A stretch of 64,000 bases of DNA from Qipengyuania vulgaris. GTDB taxonomy: Bacteria > Pseudomonadota > Alphaproteobacteria > Sphingomonadales > Sphingomonadaceae. The stretch lies in the NCBI GenBank assembly GCA_000756795.1, contig CCSI01000007.1:1-64000 (forward strand). Reading direction: 5' to 3'. The notes below the pieces were generated by a model. That model was not told where the DNA came from, searched no databases, and saw only the letters and a list, made by a program, of their open reading frames with translations. Positions 1 through 9,619 of this stretch are shown here, one piece after another (the stretch's first letter is position 1; each line of letters begins with the position of its first letter). The translations under genes were made by a program, and so were the position numbers.

Positions 1-83
1 AGCATGGACGGACTCCGGGCCTTTTCCGCCCCCCTATTTTTTCAAATCCCCATCGCCATCAACGCCCGGAGTCCGTCCATGCT
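1..83. repeat. Perfect 20-bp inverted repeat over the ahpF start
   Basis: Bases 1-20 are the exact reverse complement of bases 64-83, with a 43-base loop between them. The right arm contains the GGAG Shine-Dalgarno (68-71) and the ATG (79-81) of ahpF. A transcript running through both arms could fold so that the ribosome-binding site is masked. The left arm starts at base 1, so it may extend outside the window. If base 1 is a real contig end, a fold-back assembly artefact is also possible. Confidence 0.85.
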
Positions 84-1668
84 CGATGCAAACCTGACCC
101 AGCAGCTGAAGACCTATCTTGCGAACCTGCGCGAGCCGGTGGAACTGGTCGCTTCGCTTGAAAACGACGAGAAGTCGCGCCAGACGCGCGAATTGCTCGA
201 AGAGATTGCCGCGCTGCACGACATGGTGTCCGCCAGCTTCGACGGCACTGACGGACGCAAGCCCAGCTTCGTCATCCGCCGCGCCAGCGATGCGGAGAAG
301 TGGGTCCGCTTTGCGGGCCTTCCGATGGGTCACGAGTTCACTTCGCTAGTGCTCGCGCTGCTGTGGGCCGGCGGTCATCCGCCCAAGGTCGATGCCGACT
401 TGCTCGAACAGGTCCGCGGTCTCGAGGGCGATTTCCATTTCGAGATGTATTTCTCGCTCAGCTGCCACAACTGCCCCGATGTGGTGCAGGCACTGACGCT
501 GATGGCGCTCGAAAACCCGCGCGTCACTGCTACGCTCATCGAGGGCGGCACCTACAAGGACGAAGTCGAGCAGCGCGAGGTGATGGCCGTGCCCGCGACC
601 TTCCTCAATGGCGAGCCCTTCTACAACGGTAAGATGGAACTCGCGGAAATCCTCGCCAAGGTGGATACGGGCGCGGATGCAAAAGCAGCCGAGAAGCTCG
701 CCGCCAAGGACCCGTTCGAAGTGCTCATCATCGGCGGTGGTCCTGCGGGCGCGGCTTCGGGCATCTACACCGCGCGAAAGGGCTTTCGCACCGGTATCGC
801 GGCGGAACGCTTCGGCGGCCAGTTGCACGACACGCTCGGCATCGAGAACCTGCCCGGCACCGCCTACACCGAAGGCCCGAAACTGGCTGGCGAGCTTGAG
901 AGTCAGATCGGCGAAAACGACATCGACCTTATGAACCTCGCCAAGGCAGTGAAGCTCGTTCCGGCGAAGGAAGAAGGCGGTTTGCACACGGTCGAACTCG
1001 GCAATGGCGCATCGCTCAAGGCGCGCAGCCTCATCCTTGCAACCGGCGCGCGCTGGCGGAACCTCGGTGTTCCGGGCGAAGCCGAATATCGCAACAAGGG
1101 CGTTGCTTATTGCCCGCATTGCGACGGGCCGCTGTTCAAGGGCAAACGCATCGCGGTCATCGGCGGCGGCAATTCGGGCGTCGAGGCAGCCATCGACCTT
1201 GCCAAGATCGTCGGCCACGTCACGCTCATCGAATATGACGACAAGCTGCGGGCGGACGAAGTGCTCCAGAAGAAACTGCGGAGCATGAGCAATGTCGAAA
1301 TCATCACCAGCGGCCAGACCACCGAGATTACCGGCAAGGATGGCAAGGTCGACGGACTCGTCGTGAAGGATCGCACAACCGGCGATGAACGCCGCATCGA
1401 TCTGGAAGGCGTGTTCGTGCAGATCGGTCTCGTGCCGAACACCGAATGGCTCGAAGGCAGTGGCCTCGAACTGACCAAATTCGGTGAGATCGTCACCGAC
1501 GAAGAAGGCCGAACCAATCTGCCGGGCATCTTCGGCGCGGGGGACGTCACCGACGTGCCCTACAAGCAGATTGTCGTGGCGATGGGCGAAGGCTCGAAAG
1601 CCGGTCTCTCGGCCTTCGATTACCTCATTCGCACCGAGCCTGCCGAGGATATTGCGCAGGCCGCGTAA
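79..1668 (+). CDS. ahpF: Alkyl hydroperoxide reductase subunit F (NADH:peroxiredoxin reductase)
   Basis: This flavoprotein passes electrons from NADH through FAD and two disulfide centres to the peroxiredoxin AhpC, which reduces H2O2 and organic hydroperoxides in the cytoplasm. The N-terminal double thioredoxin fold carries C-H-N-C at residues 129-132, which is the E. coli AhpF numbering and supports the start at 79. That start also has GGAG seven bases upstream. [13 protein letters not shown] motif (about 220), the redox pair C-P-H-C (346-349) and a [13 protein letters not shown]-binding motif (about 363) follow. The length of 529 residues matches the family (about 520). The frame stays open upstream to base 4, but that extension has no family counterpart. 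ahpC is not in the window and probably lies just upstream. katG follows 200 bases downstream. Confidence 0.95.
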   Translation: MLDANLTQQLKTYLANLREPVELVASLENDEKSRQTRELLEEIAALHDMVSASFDGTDGRKPSFVIRRASDAEKWVRFAGLPMGHEFTSLVLALLWAGGHPPKVDADLLEQVRGLEGDFHFEMYFSLSCHNCPDVVQALTLMALENPRVTATLIEGGTYKDEVEQREVMAVPATFLNGEPFYNGKMELAEILAKVDTGADAKAAEKLAAKDPFEVLIIGGGPAGAASGIYTARKGFRTGIAAERFGGQLHDTLGIENLPGTAYTEGPKLAGELESQIGENDIDLMNLAKAVKLVPAKEEGGLHTVELGNGASLKARSLILATGARWRNLGVPGEAEYRNKGVAYCPHCDGPLFKGKRIAVIGGGNSGVEAAIDLAKIVGHVTLIEYDDKLRADEVLQKKLRSMSNVEIITSGQTTEITGKDGKVDGLVVKDRTTGDERRIDLEGVFVQIGLVPNTEWLEGSGLELTKFGEIVTDEEGRTNLPGIFGAGDVTDVPYKQIVVAMGEGSKAGLSAFDYLIRTEPAEDIAQAA

Positions 1669-1763
1669 TTCGCACGGAAGCTTGAACCGAAAGCGTCGTC
1701 ATTCCAGCGGGATGGCGGCGTTTTTCGTATGTGGGGCACGCTTCGGCGCTCAATCGCTTATGG

Positions 1764-1791
1764 CAATCAATTTGAACCGTTTAATCGATTG
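1764..1791. promoter_or_regulatory. Imperfect inverted repeat upstream of katG (candidate LysR/OxyR-type site)
   Basis: CAATCAATT (1764-1772) and AATCGATTG (1783-1791) form a dyad with one mismatch and a 10-base spacer, about 80 bases before the katG start. The surrounding 200-base gap is AT-richer than the genes around it. A dyad of this size upstream of a catalase-peroxidase fits a LysR-family peroxide regulator such as OxyR. No regulator gene is in the window, so this assignment is inference. Confidence 0.4.
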
Positions 1792-1868
1792 GACGGATTA
1801 TTGGGCGGGGTTCACTGTGCTCTCATTCTCGGACGGGAGACCGAGTCTTTTTAAAGGAGAGAGCTTTC

Positions 1869-4085
1869 ATGGACGCAAAGACCGGAGATATCAGCGGATG
1901 CCCCTTTCACGGCGATAGCGGCACACGCGACTTGTTCGGACGCCGCAACCGTGACTGGTGGCCTGACCAGCTTGACCTGGAAATCCTCACGGAGGGTGGG
2001 CGTGCCGCCGACCCGATGGGAGACGACTTCGACTATTGCGAAGCCTTCAACGCCCTCGATTACAAGGCGCTGAAGCAGGACCTCACCGATCTCATGACCG
2101 ACAGCCAGGAATGGTGGCCGGCCGATTATGGCCATTACGGTCCGTTCTTTATCCGCATGGCGTGGCATGCTGCGGGCACCTATCGTACCGGCGACGGGCG
2201 TGGTGGCGGCGGCAGCGGCCAGCAGCGCTTCGCCCCGCTCAACAGCTGGCCCGATAACGGCAATCTCGACAAGGCGCGGCGCCTGCTCTGGCCGATCAAG
2301 CAGAAATACGGCAAGCACATCAGCTGGGCCGACCTTTTCATCCTCACCGGCAACGTTGCCATCGAGAGCATGGGCGGTCCCGTGTTCGGCTTCGGCGGCG
2401 GTCGTGCCGACGTATTCGATCCCGAAACCGTCTATTGGGGTACGGAAGAAAAGTGGGTCGATACGGGCGCTGAAACCCGCATTCATCCCGATGAAGGCCG
2501 CGCTCTCGAAAACCCGCTCGCCGCGATCCAGATGGGTCTCATCTACGTTAATCCGGAAGGCCCGGGCGGCAATCCGCATGATGCCGAAGGCATGGCGCGC
2601 GACATGCGCGAAACCTTCTCCCGCATGGCGATGAACGACGAGGAAACCGTCGCGCTTACCGCTGGCGGCCACGCTTTCGGCAAGGCGCATGGTGCAGCCC
2701 CCGCGGATACCTTCGGCAGTGCGCCCGAAGGCGAGACGCTGCACCGCATGGGCTTCGGCTGGCTGACCGACCCTGAAGAAATTGGCAAGGGCCATATCAC
2801 CACCTCCGGCATCGAAGGCGCGTGGACCCCCAACCCGACGCAGTGGGGCGGCGATTATTTCCGCCTTCTGTTCAAATACGATTACGAGCTGGTCCAGTCG
2901 CCTGCTGGTGCAAACCAGTGGCAGCCGGTCAATCCGGACCCCGAGGATATGGCGCCCGACGCGCGCGACCCGTCCAAGAAGGTCCCTACCATGATGACCA
3001 CCGCCGACATGGCGCTGAAGCGCGATCCGGAATATCGCAAGATTTCCGAGCGTTTCCGTGACGATCAGGCCGCGCTCGACGATGCCTTCGCCCGCGCGTG
3101 GTTCAAGCTGTGCCACCGCGACATGGGTCCCAAGGTCCGTTACCTCGGCCCCGAAGTGCCCGAAGAGGACCTGATCTGGCAGGACCCCGTTCCCGCCGGA
3201 ACGCAGGTTTCGGATGGCGATGTCTCGTCCTTCAAATCGAAGGTGCTCGATAGCGGTCTGACCGTCGCCGAACTGGTGAGGGCAGCCTGGGCCTCGGCCT
3301 CGACCTATCGCAATTCGGACCATCGCGGCGGCGCCAATGGCGCGCATATCCGCTTCGACGAGATCAAGAACTGGAAGGTCAACGACCCCGAGGAACTGGG
3401 CAAGGTCCTCACCAAGCTCGACGAAATTCGTGGCGGCATCTCGATGGCCGATGCCATCGTCATCGCCGGTTCGGCTGCGGTCGAGAAGGCGGCGAAGGAT
3501 GCCGGTTTCGATATCTCCGTTCCCGTCACCACGGGCCGCGGCGATGCCAAGCGCGAAGACTTCGATGCCGAAAGCTGGGAGCCGCTGGAGCCGTTTGCCG
3601 ACGGTTTCCGCAATTATCTCAAGACCAAGGCATCGGTGAAGACCGAGGACATGCTGATCGACCGGGCGCATCTGCTCGGCCTATCGATCCCAGAAATGAC
3701 CGTGCTGGTCGGGGGTCTGCGCGCCATGGGTGCGGTGACCAAGCACACGACGCATGGCCACAAGATGGGCGTCCTCACCGACACCCCCGGCAAGCTCGAC
3801 AACAGCTTCTTCACGAACCTGCTCGGCATGGGCGTGATCTGGGAAGTGGTCGACGAGAGCGGCGACGAGGAATTCGTCGGCACCTGCCGCAAGACCGGCA
3901 AGGAACTGTGGCGCGCGACGCGCACCGACCTCGTCTTCGGCTCCAATTCGCGCCTGCGCGCAGTGGCCGAAGTCTATGCCGAGAATGGCAATGAAGAAAA
4001 GTTCGTACGCGACTTCGTGCACGCCTGGACCAAGGTCATGGACGCAGACCGCTTCGACCTCACTTACGCGAAATACCACAAGTAA
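1869..4085 (+). CDS. katG: Bifunctional catalase-peroxidase KatG
   Basis: This haem enzyme dismutates H2O2 and has a broad peroxidase activity. At 738 residues it has the usual length, with an N-terminal catalytic half and a duplicated haem-free C-terminal half. Visible residues are the distal R96-W99-H100, the proximal haem ligand H268 in [10 protein letters not shown], and W99, Y226 and M253. The last three match the Met-Tyr-Trp crosslink that gives this family its catalase activity. The start is set by AAGGAG at 1853-1858, ten bases before the ATG. It is adjacent to ahpF in the same orientation but separated by 200 bases holding a dyad, so it probably has its own promoter. A strong terminator follows at 4115. 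Confidence 0.97.
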   Translation: MDAKTGDISGCPFHGDSGTRDLFGRRNRDWWPDQLDLEILTEGGRAADPMGDDFDYCEAFNALDYKALKQDLTDLMTDSQEWWPADYGHYGPFFIRMAWHAAGTYRTGDGRGGGGSGQQRFAPLNSWPDNGNLDKARRLLWPIKQKYGKHISWADLFILTGNVAIESMGGPVFGFGGGRADVFDPETVYWGTEEKWVDTGAETRIHPDEGRALENPLAAIQMGLIYVNPEGPGGNPHDAEGMARDMRETFSRMAMNDEETVALTAGGHAFGKAHGAAPADTFGSAPEGETLHRMGFGWLTDPEEIGKGHITTSGIEGAWTPNPTQWGGDYFRLLFKYDYELVQSPAGANQWQPVNPDPEDMAPDARDPSKKVPTMMTTADMALKRDPEYRKISERFRDDQAALDDAFARAWFKLCHRDMGPKVRYLGPEVPEEDLIWQDPVPAGTQVSDGDVSSFKSKVLDSGLTVAELVRAAWASASTYRNSDHRGGANGAHIRFDEIKNWKVNDPEELGKVLTKLDEIRGGISMADAIVIAGSAAVEKAAKDAGFDISVPVTTGRGDAKREDFDAESWEPLEPFADGFRNYLKTKASVKTEDMLIDRAHLLGLSIPEMTVLVGGLRAMGAVTKHTTHGHKMGVLTDTPGKLDNSFFTNLLGMGVIWEVVDESGDEEFVGTCRKTGKELWRATRTDLVFGSNSRLRAVAEVYAENGNEEKFVRDFVHAWTKVMDADRFDLTYAKYHK

Positions 4086-4114
4086 GGGCCGCCAAGGACC
4101 CTTCGGGACTGCAG

Positions 4115-4146
4115 AAAGCCCCCGGTGGAGACGCCGGGGGCTTTTT
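4115..4146 (+). terminator. Rho-independent terminator after katG
   Basis: AGCCCCCGG and CCGGGGGCT form a 9-bp GC-rich stem with an 8-base loop, followed at once by a T-rich tract. It lies about 30 bases beyond the katG stop. Confidence 0.9.
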
Positions 4147-4176
4147 CTTTGCGAGGCTCGTGTTTACGGCGACGTC

Positions 4177-4788
4177 ATGACACTCTTTTCGCAGCAGGCC
4201 CGCATTGCGGCGGCGGCTATTTCCATCCTCGCCTTTGGTTCGCTCGTCGCACAGGTGGCGGCGAACATGGCCGATGGGCAGGAATTCGCTTTCACCCTTG
4301 GCTGGATGTTCCAGTTCTTCACCATCTGGGGGAATTTCGCAGCCGGACTGGTGTTCGCGTGGATCGCCTTGCGCGCCACGATAGAGCCGCGCGTGCCCTT
4401 TGCCCTCTCCGCTGCGCTGGTCATTATCGCGGTTGTCTACCACGTGCTTTTGGCCGACGTACACCACCCCGAAGGTATCGACTGGTGGACCAATATTGCG
4501 CATCACACACTGGTCCCGCTTGGCGGCGTGTTGTGGTGGCTGGCCTATTCGCGCGAACAACTGGTGAGCTGGCGTTCGCTGCCGGTCGTGGTGCTGGTAC
4601 CGCTGGCCTACGGCGGCTTTGCGCTGGTCAATGGCGCGATCACCGGCTTCTACCCCTATTTCTTCCTCGACCTGCCGACCCTAGGCTGGCCAATGCTGCT
4701 CGCCAATATGGTTGGGTTGGCGCTGCTGTTCATGCTTGTCGCAGCGCTACTGCTCGGCATCCGCAGCTTCGTTACCGCTCGCGCCTGA
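4177..4788 (+). CDS. Pr6Pr-family (FAR-17a/AIG1-like) integral membrane protein
   Basis: The 203-residue protein has about six hydrophobic segments and no signal peptide. The short polar stretch LADVHHPEGIDWWTNIAHHTLVP, with several His and Trp residues between helices 3 and 4, together with the overall pattern resembles the Pr6Pr / FAR-17a/AIG1 group. No catalytic function is assigned with confidence; some eukaryotic relatives act on lipid esters. The ATG at 4177 was chosen because the frame upstream runs through the katG terminator. The 3' end overlaps the convergent Smr gene by 17 bases. Confidence 0.7.
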   Translation: MTLFSQQARIAAAAISILAFGSLVAQVAANMADGQEFAFTLGWMFQFFTIWGNFAAGLVFAWIALRATIEPRVPFALSAALVIIAVVYHVLLADVHHPEGIDWWTNIAHHTLVPLGGVLWWLAYSREQLVSWRSLPVVVLVPLAYGGFALVNGAITGFYPYFFLDLPTLGWPMLLANMVGLALLFMLVAALLLGIRSFVTARA

Positions 4789-5323
4789 GCACGATGTAGA
4801 GCGCGCCCTCGCCGCCGTGGCGGATGTGGGCGCGGCGCACGGCAGCGATGGCGGAGTGGTGGCTCGAGGCAGCCAGCCAGTCGAGCACCTTGGCGCGGAT
4901 CGCACCGCGCTTGGTGCCACGGTCAGCAGGGTCTACGGGGCGCGGCTTGCCGGTCACCAGCAGGATAGTGCGAGCACCCATGGCGCGGGCCTGCGCCACT
5001 CCGCTCATCAGACGATTGTAAGCGGCATCGAGACCGTGCCCGTGCAGGTCGAGCGTGAAATCGGGCTGGATGGCGCCGGACTTGAGCCGCTTGTCCCACT
5101 GCCCGTCGAGATTGCCGGGAGGGTTGGGTGCGGGCTTGGGCGCAGGTGCCTTCTGCGGGGCAGGCCGCTGCGGCTTCAGCAAAATCTTCTTTGGGAGGAC
5201 CGGCGCGGGGTCCGGCTTGGTGATGGCTTTTTTAACGGGGCGCGCATGCATCGGTTCCACGGTCGCCGCGACCTTTTCCCATGCTTCCGCTTCCTCGGCA
5301 CTCAGGCCGCGCGGCGCGCTCAT
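4772..5323 (-). CDS. Smr/MutS2 C-terminal domain protein
   Basis: The 183-residue cytoplasmic protein has a Pro/Ala/Lys-rich linker (residues about 40-75) and a C-terminal Smr domain with the signature DLHGHGLDAAYNRL. It also has TILLVTGKP and a final GGEGALYIVLRR strand. Smr domains are small nuclease-like or nucleic-acid-binding modules found alone or fused to MutS2. The ATG at 5323 leaves a 22-base gap after the mltA stop. An earlier start would run into mltA and add a low-complexity extension. It is the last gene of the Tim44-like / mltA / smr minus-strand operon. Confidence 0.85.
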   Translation of the reverse strand: MSAPRGLSAEEAEAWEKVAATVEPMHARPVKKAITKPDPAPVLPKKILLKPQRPAPQKAPAPKPAPNPPGNLDGQWDKRLKSGAIQPDFTLDLHGHGLDAAYNRLMSGVAQARAMGARTILLVTGKPRPVDPADRGTKRGAIRAKVLDWLAASSHHSAIAAVRRAHIRHGGEGALYIVLRRER

Positions 5324-5345
5324 CGCGCCCACCGATAAACCGCGG

Positions 5346-6530
5346 TCATTGCTTGAGGCGCGCGAGCGTCCCCTTGGGCAGGAGCAGGTAGGCCTTGCCG
5401 CCACTGCTCATGCCGCCCGCAATTTCACGCGCATCAGCGCCATTGCCCCAGAAGGTGTCGAAGCGGTTCGCGCCCTTGATGGCACCGCCGGTATCCTGCG
5501 CGATCCAGAGGCCGTCCGCCACGTCCGCTTCCATATCGAGCCATACGGGCGCGCCATAGGGCACGAACTTGGGATCCACCGCCACGCTGTCCTGCCGGAA
5601 AACCGGCACTTCAAGCGAGCCCAGTGGCCCCTCGGTGTCGAGTTCGCGGAAGAAGATCCAGCTCTTGTTGAGGTTCATGATGTCGTCGGCGCGCTCCGGA
5701 TTGTCGCGCAGCCAGCCAATCAATCCCTGCATCGAAGTGGGATAGTCGGTCCCGTCGCCAATCAGCCCCTGCTCGCGCATAGGGCGACCGATTGCGACAT
5801 ATTCGCGGCCGTTCTGGCCCGCATAGCCGATGCGCATGACACCTCCGTCCGGCAGGCGCAGCAAGCCGCTGCCCTGTATCTGCAGGAAGAAGAATTCGAC
5901 CGGGTCTGCCGCCCAGGCGATGACCGGCACCTTGCCGTCGAGCGCGCCCGCGACGATTTCGGAGCGCTCGAAATATTGCACGAAGTCGCCGTTCTCGTCG
6001 TAGCGTCCAAGCGGCGGGCGTCCGGTACGCTCGGCCTCTGGCATATCGGCAGGCCAAGCCCTTTCGAGGTCGTCAGGGTAGGCATAGACCGGCACTTCGT
6101 AGCCGGGAGCCTTCACCCTGCTGCCCAGGATTTCGGGCTCGTAATAGCCGGTCGCGAAAGCATCGCCATCGCCGACTACTACCGTCTCGAACTGCGCGCG
6201 GAAAAAGTCGGCGGCATTTCCCGACCAGTTGGCCGCCGCACCGCAGGGCGCTTGCCAGTCGACGCGGCGGGTCAGCCCGCTCACGTCGTCGCGGAAGAGG
6301 ATCTTGTCGCAGGAGCGCTTGAAAGCTGCCAGCGCCGGACTTGCGTCCCAATCGGCAAACGGCATGGTCTCGATAGGCGGACCGGCGCTTAGCGTTGCTG
6401 CCAACGCCGTGTCGGCGGGAATAGGCTCAGGCTGGTCTACCGCACCGCTGTCCAGCGGCGGTCGGGCATCGGGAATGGCAGTGCATCCCGCGAGGCTGAT
6501 GGCTGCGACCAGCCCGGCGAGACGATGCAT
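5346..6530 (-). CDS. mltA: Membrane-bound lytic murein transglycosylase A (MltA)
   Basis: This enzyme cleaves the MurNAc-GlcNAc bond in peptidoglycan and leaves 1,6-anhydromuramyl ends. The 394-residue protein starts with a lipoprotein signal ending LAGC, so it should be anchored in a membrane by Cys15. The MltA core (residues about 100-270) contains TGYYEPEILGS. The C-terminal 3D domain shows the DTGGAIKGANRFDTFWG motif with its conserved Asp residues. It is 30 bases downstream of the Tim44-like gene and 22 bases upstream of the Smr gene, consistent with one operon. Confidence 0.93.
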   Translation of the reverse strand: MHRLAGLVAAISLAGCTAIPDARPPLDSGAVDQPEPIPADTALAATLSAGPPIETMPFADWDASPALAAFKRSCDKILFRDDVSGLTRRVDWQAPCGAAANWSGNAADFFRAQFETVVVGDGDAFATGYYEPEILGSRVKAPGYEVPVYAYPDDLERAWPADMPEAERTGRPPLGRYDENGDFVQYFERSEIVAGALDGKVPVIAWAADPVEFFFLQIQGSGLLRLPDGGVMRIGYAGQNGREYVAIGRPMREQGLIGDGTDYPTSMQGLIGWLRDNPERADDIMNLNKSWIFFRELDTEGPLGSLEVPVFRQDSVAVDPKFVPYGAPVWLDMEADVADGLWIAQDTGGAIKGANRFDTFWGNGADAREIAGGMSSGGKAYLLLPKGTLARLKQ

Positions 6531-6560
6531 ATACCTTGCTCCGGTCTTGTATGGGGTGGA

Positions 6561-7226
6561 TCAGCCCTGGTCGGTTTCGTCGAGAACCCAGTTCGGATCC
6601 CGAGCATCGACATTGCGGGTAAAGGTCCAGATGTCACGGCTCTCGACCGCATCGTCGAGCGAGCCGTCGATGACATTGCCATCCTTGTCGCGCGTGAGTG
6701 ATGCGATATCGGCGACAAACAACACCGAAATCCGCGCAGTGCGTTTGTCGAGATCTGCCGAATGAATGGTCGCGTCCTCGATCCGGATAAGCCGGTTTTC
6801 CAGCTTTTCGCCGGCCGCTTCGCGCGCGTCGATGGCTGCCGAGAAGCCGGCATAGACATCATCGTCGGTCAGTTCGCGCAGGGTTTCCTTGTCGCCGCTC
6901 CAGAACGCTTCGAGGACCATTCCGTAAGCAGCCTTGGCGCCTTCGAGGAAGGCGAGGAGGTCGAAGCGCGGATCGGCGCTGGCAATGGCGCGAATGGCGC
7001 TTTCATTAGCCGAGGAGGCATTGTCCACGCTGCGCAGCTTGACCGGCTGGCGAACCGGCTGCGCGGCGGGCTGGGCGGCAGGCGGCACCTGGCTGTCGGG
7101 CGCATCGAAGCGATGGCGCGCGGGCTCTTCCTCATGCTCGCTACGTTCGCCGAGCACGGAGTAAAGGCGCAGCCCGAGAAAGGCGGCGATAACGGCGAGA
7201 ATGACGATCTCGGTGATCACAATCAA
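6561..7226 (-). CDS. Tim44-like domain protein (TimA-like)
   Basis: The 221-residue protein has one N-terminal membrane helix (residues about 2-25) and a Pro/Ala/Gln-rich linker. The C-terminal Tim44 domain starts near residue 75, with DPRFDLLAFLEGAKAAYGMVLEAFWSGD and a final strand ending in WTFTRNVDARDPNWVL. Bacterial Tim44-like proteins are inner-membrane, and some have been linked to membrane-protein interactions. The head-to-head arrangement with secB across a 229-base gap is a common alphaproteobacterial arrangement and hints at shared control with protein export. It heads the mltA operon. Confidence 0.88.
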   Translation of the reverse strand: MIVITEIVILAVIAAFLGLRLYSVLGERSEHEEEPARHRFDAPDSQVPPAAQPAAQPVRQPVKLRSVDNASSANESAIRAIASADPRFDLLAFLEGAKAAYGMVLEAFWSGDKETLRELTDDDVYAGFSAAIDAREAAGEKLENRLIRIEDATIHSADLDKRTARISVLFVADIASLTRDKDGNVIDGSLDDAVESRDIWTFTRNVDARDPNWVLDETDQG

Positions 7227-7455
7227 TTGTCCAATCAGGTGTTCTTGTCTGCCTACGTGCCACGTGGGCGTGCAGTTCCATATATACCTGCCTTAGATAG
7301 GGAGGAATTACAAACGGGCAATGACCTGCCGCACGCCATTTGCGGCGCATTGCTCCGCTCGGCGGGGAGTGCTAGGCGCGCCCACGAACCTTAGACGGGT
7401 AGCCGAGGGGCCGCCCAAACTCCCGATTCGATTTACGTGAAAGCAGTGATTTCCC

Positions 7456-7986
7456 ATGGCCGATGAAAACGATGTACTGACCGACCTCAACACGGATCCC
7501 GCAGCCGGTGCCAATGGCGCAGACAACCGCCCGACCGTCGGCGTTATCAACCAGTACATCAAGGATCTCTCGGTCGAGAACCCGAATGCTCCCAAAAGCT
7601 ACCAGTGGAAGGAGCAGCCCAAGATCGACGTGCAGGTGAATATTGCATCGCAGCAGATCACCGACGAAGTGCATGAAGTCGAACTAAAGCTGACAGCGCG
7701 CGCTGATACGGAACAGGGCAATCTCTATATCGTCGAGCTGTCATATTGCGGCCTCGTCGGCATCCGCAATGTTCCTGACGAACACGCGCACGGCTTCCTC
7801 TTTGCCGAGACGCCGCGCCTGCTCTTCCCCTTCGCGCGCTCGATTATTGCCGAAGCGACCCAGAACCTTGGTTTCCCGCCGCTGATGCTCGATCCGATGG
7901 ATTTCGACGCACTGTACCAGCAGCAGCTCCAGGCCCGCGCGGCGCAGCAGGGCGAAAACGCTCCTGCACCGGCCGGCGACGCCTGA
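7456..7986 (+). CDS. secB: Protein-export chaperone SecB
   Basis: SecB is a cytoplasmic tetrameric chaperone that keeps preproteins unfolded and delivers them to SecA. The 176-residue protein carries the typical core QPKIDVQVNIASQQ followed by YIVELSYCGLVGI and the HAFLFAEaPRLLFPFARS-like stretch (here HGFLFAETPRLLFPFARSII). It also has GFPPLMLDPMDF. It has the acidic N-terminus and Ala/Gln-rich tail usual in alphaproteobacterial SecB. The Shine-Dalgarno is weak. murJ follows after 22 bases. Confidence 0.96.
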   Translation: MADENDVLTDLNTDPAAGANGADNRPTVGVINQYIKDLSVENPNAPKSYQWKEQPKIDVQVNIASQQITDEVHEVELKLTARADTEQGNLYIVELSYCGLVGIRNVPDEHAHGFLFAETPRLLFPFARSIIAEATQNLGFPPLMLDPMDFDALYQQQLQARAAQQGENAPAPAGDA

Positions 7987-8008
7987 TAGACGAAAGACCA
8001 GCTAGGCC

Positions 8009-9613
8009 ATGAGCCTGCTCAAACATGTCGGGACGATCGGCTCGCTCACCATGGTGAGCCGCGTCGCCGGCATGGCGCGCGAAATGATTTTCAGCCGCGT
8101 GCTCGGCGCCAATGCGGTGACCGATGCGTGGTTCCAGGCCTTCATCATCCCCAACGTCTTCCGCCGCCTGTTTGCGGAAGGGGCGTTTTCGGCTGCCTTC
8201 GTGCCGATGTTCTCCAAGCGCCTCCACGGTGACGGAGGACTGGAAAGCGCACGCAGCTTTTCCGACGATGTGCTGAGCATTTTCCTGCCGGTCCTCATCC
8301 TGCTCTGCGCAGTGATGATGATTGCCATGCCCTGGGTCATCTGGGTGCTGTCAGAAAAGCCCATCGATCCGTCCGAGTTCGACATGGCGGTTCAGTTCGC
8401 CCGCATCATGTTCCCCTACATATTGCTGGTCAGCCTCGTGACCTTGTTCACCGGCATGCTGAATTCGGTCAGCCGGTTTGCCCCGGGCGCAAGCTTCCCG
8501 ATTATCCTCAACCTCGTCCTCATCGCCGCGCTTCTCGGCAGCGAATATGCCGCAGAGAATTTCCGCTGGAGCGTGGAGCGGGTCGGCCTCGTGGTCGCCT
8601 GGGCGGTCCCGGTGGCGGGCGTGCTGCAACTCGTGTGGCTCTATACCTGGACGCGGGTGGAGGGGTTCCGCCCGCGTGTCCTGTGGCCGCGCATCACGCC
8701 AGAAGTGAAGCGCCTGTCCATTATCGCCCTGCCCGCGGCCATCGGAGGCGGCGCGTACCAGATCAACACGCTGGTCCAGCTCTACTTCCTCAACCAGCTC
8801 TACGAAGGCTCGGTCAGTCACATGAACTATGCTGACCGGCTGAACCAGCTGCCGCTCGGTATCATCGGTATTGCCTTGTCGACCGCCATCCTGCCGACGC
8901 TGTCGAAGTTCGTCGGCGGCAACAACAAGGAAGGCGCGGACCGCATCCAGTCGGACGCCATCGAACTGTCGATGCTTCTGACCATTCCGGCAGCCGTCGC
9001 CATGGCGATTTGCGCGACGCCCTTCATCACGATGATTTTCCAGGGCGGACGCTTCACCATGGAGGACGCTGCCGCCGCCGGTTCGGTGCTCGGCGTGCTC
9101 GTACTCGGCCTGCCGGCCTATGTGCTGGTGAAGGTGCTGGTGCCCAACTTCTACGCGCGCTCGGACACGAAAACGCCCGTAGTTGCCGCTTTCATCTCGC
9201 TATTCGTTTTCGTCGCAAGCTGCGTATGGAACATCGGCCTCACCTTGCCCGGACTAACCATTGAGCCGCTCGGTTACGGCGTTCCCGGGATTGCTGCCGC
9301 CAGCGTCATCGGCGCATGGATCAACGTCGCTTATCTCTACGCCGTGCTGGTCAAGCGCGGATATTACACCGTTCCGCTCGCCCTGCTGGGCCGCGTGGCG
9401 CGCCAGCTTATCGCCGCTGCCGCCATGGGCGCCGCCTTGTGGTTCGCGCGCGATTTGCTAACCGGCTGGTACTCCGCCGGTCTGTTCGAGCGACTGGGCG
9501 CCTTGCTGGTGCTCGTCGGCTGTTCGGCAGTGGTCTATTTCAGCGTCGCCTTCATGGTCGGCGCCGTCGACAGGCAGCGCATTGCTGCCCTCACCAAGAA
9601 GAGAGTTCCCTAA
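8009..9613 (+). CDS. murJ: Lipid II flippase MurJ
   Basis: MurJ (MviN) moves lipid II across the inner membrane for peptidoglycan synthesis. The 534-residue protein has about 14 hydrophobic segments and the family N-terminus, with SRVAGMAREMIFSRVLG and GAFSAAFVPMFS. ANFYARSDTKTPV-like sequence (here VPNFYARSDTKTPV) marks the conserved cytoplasmic loop. It sits between secB and trpS, 22 bases after the former and 6 before the latter, so the three are probably cotranscribed. Confidence 0.96.
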   Translation: MSLLKHVGTIGSLTMVSRVAGMAREMIFSRVLGANAVTDAWFQAFIIPNVFRRLFAEGAFSAAFVPMFSKRLHGDGGLESARSFSDDVLSIFLPVLILLCAVMMIAMPWVIWVLSEKPIDPSEFDMAVQFARIMFPYILLVSLVTLFTGMLNSVSRFAPGASFPIILNLVLIAALLGSEYAAENFRWSVERVGLVVAWAVPVAGVLQLVWLYTWTRVEGFRPRVLWPRITPEVKRLSIIALPAAIGGGAYQINTLVQLYFLNQLYEGSVSHMNYADRLNQLPLGIIGIALSTAILPTLSKFVGGNNKEGADRIQSDAIELSMLLTIPAAVAMAICATPFITMIFQGGRFTMEDAAAAGSVLGVLVLGLPAYVLVKVLVPNFYARSDTKTPVVAAFISLFVFVASCVWNIGLTLPGLTIEPLGYGVPGIAAASVIGAWINVAYLYAVLVKRGYYTVPLALLGRVARQLIAAAAMGAALWFARDLLTGWYSAGLFERLGALLVLVGCSAVVYFSVAFMVGAVDRQRIAALTKKRVP

Positions 9614-9619
9614 ACCATC

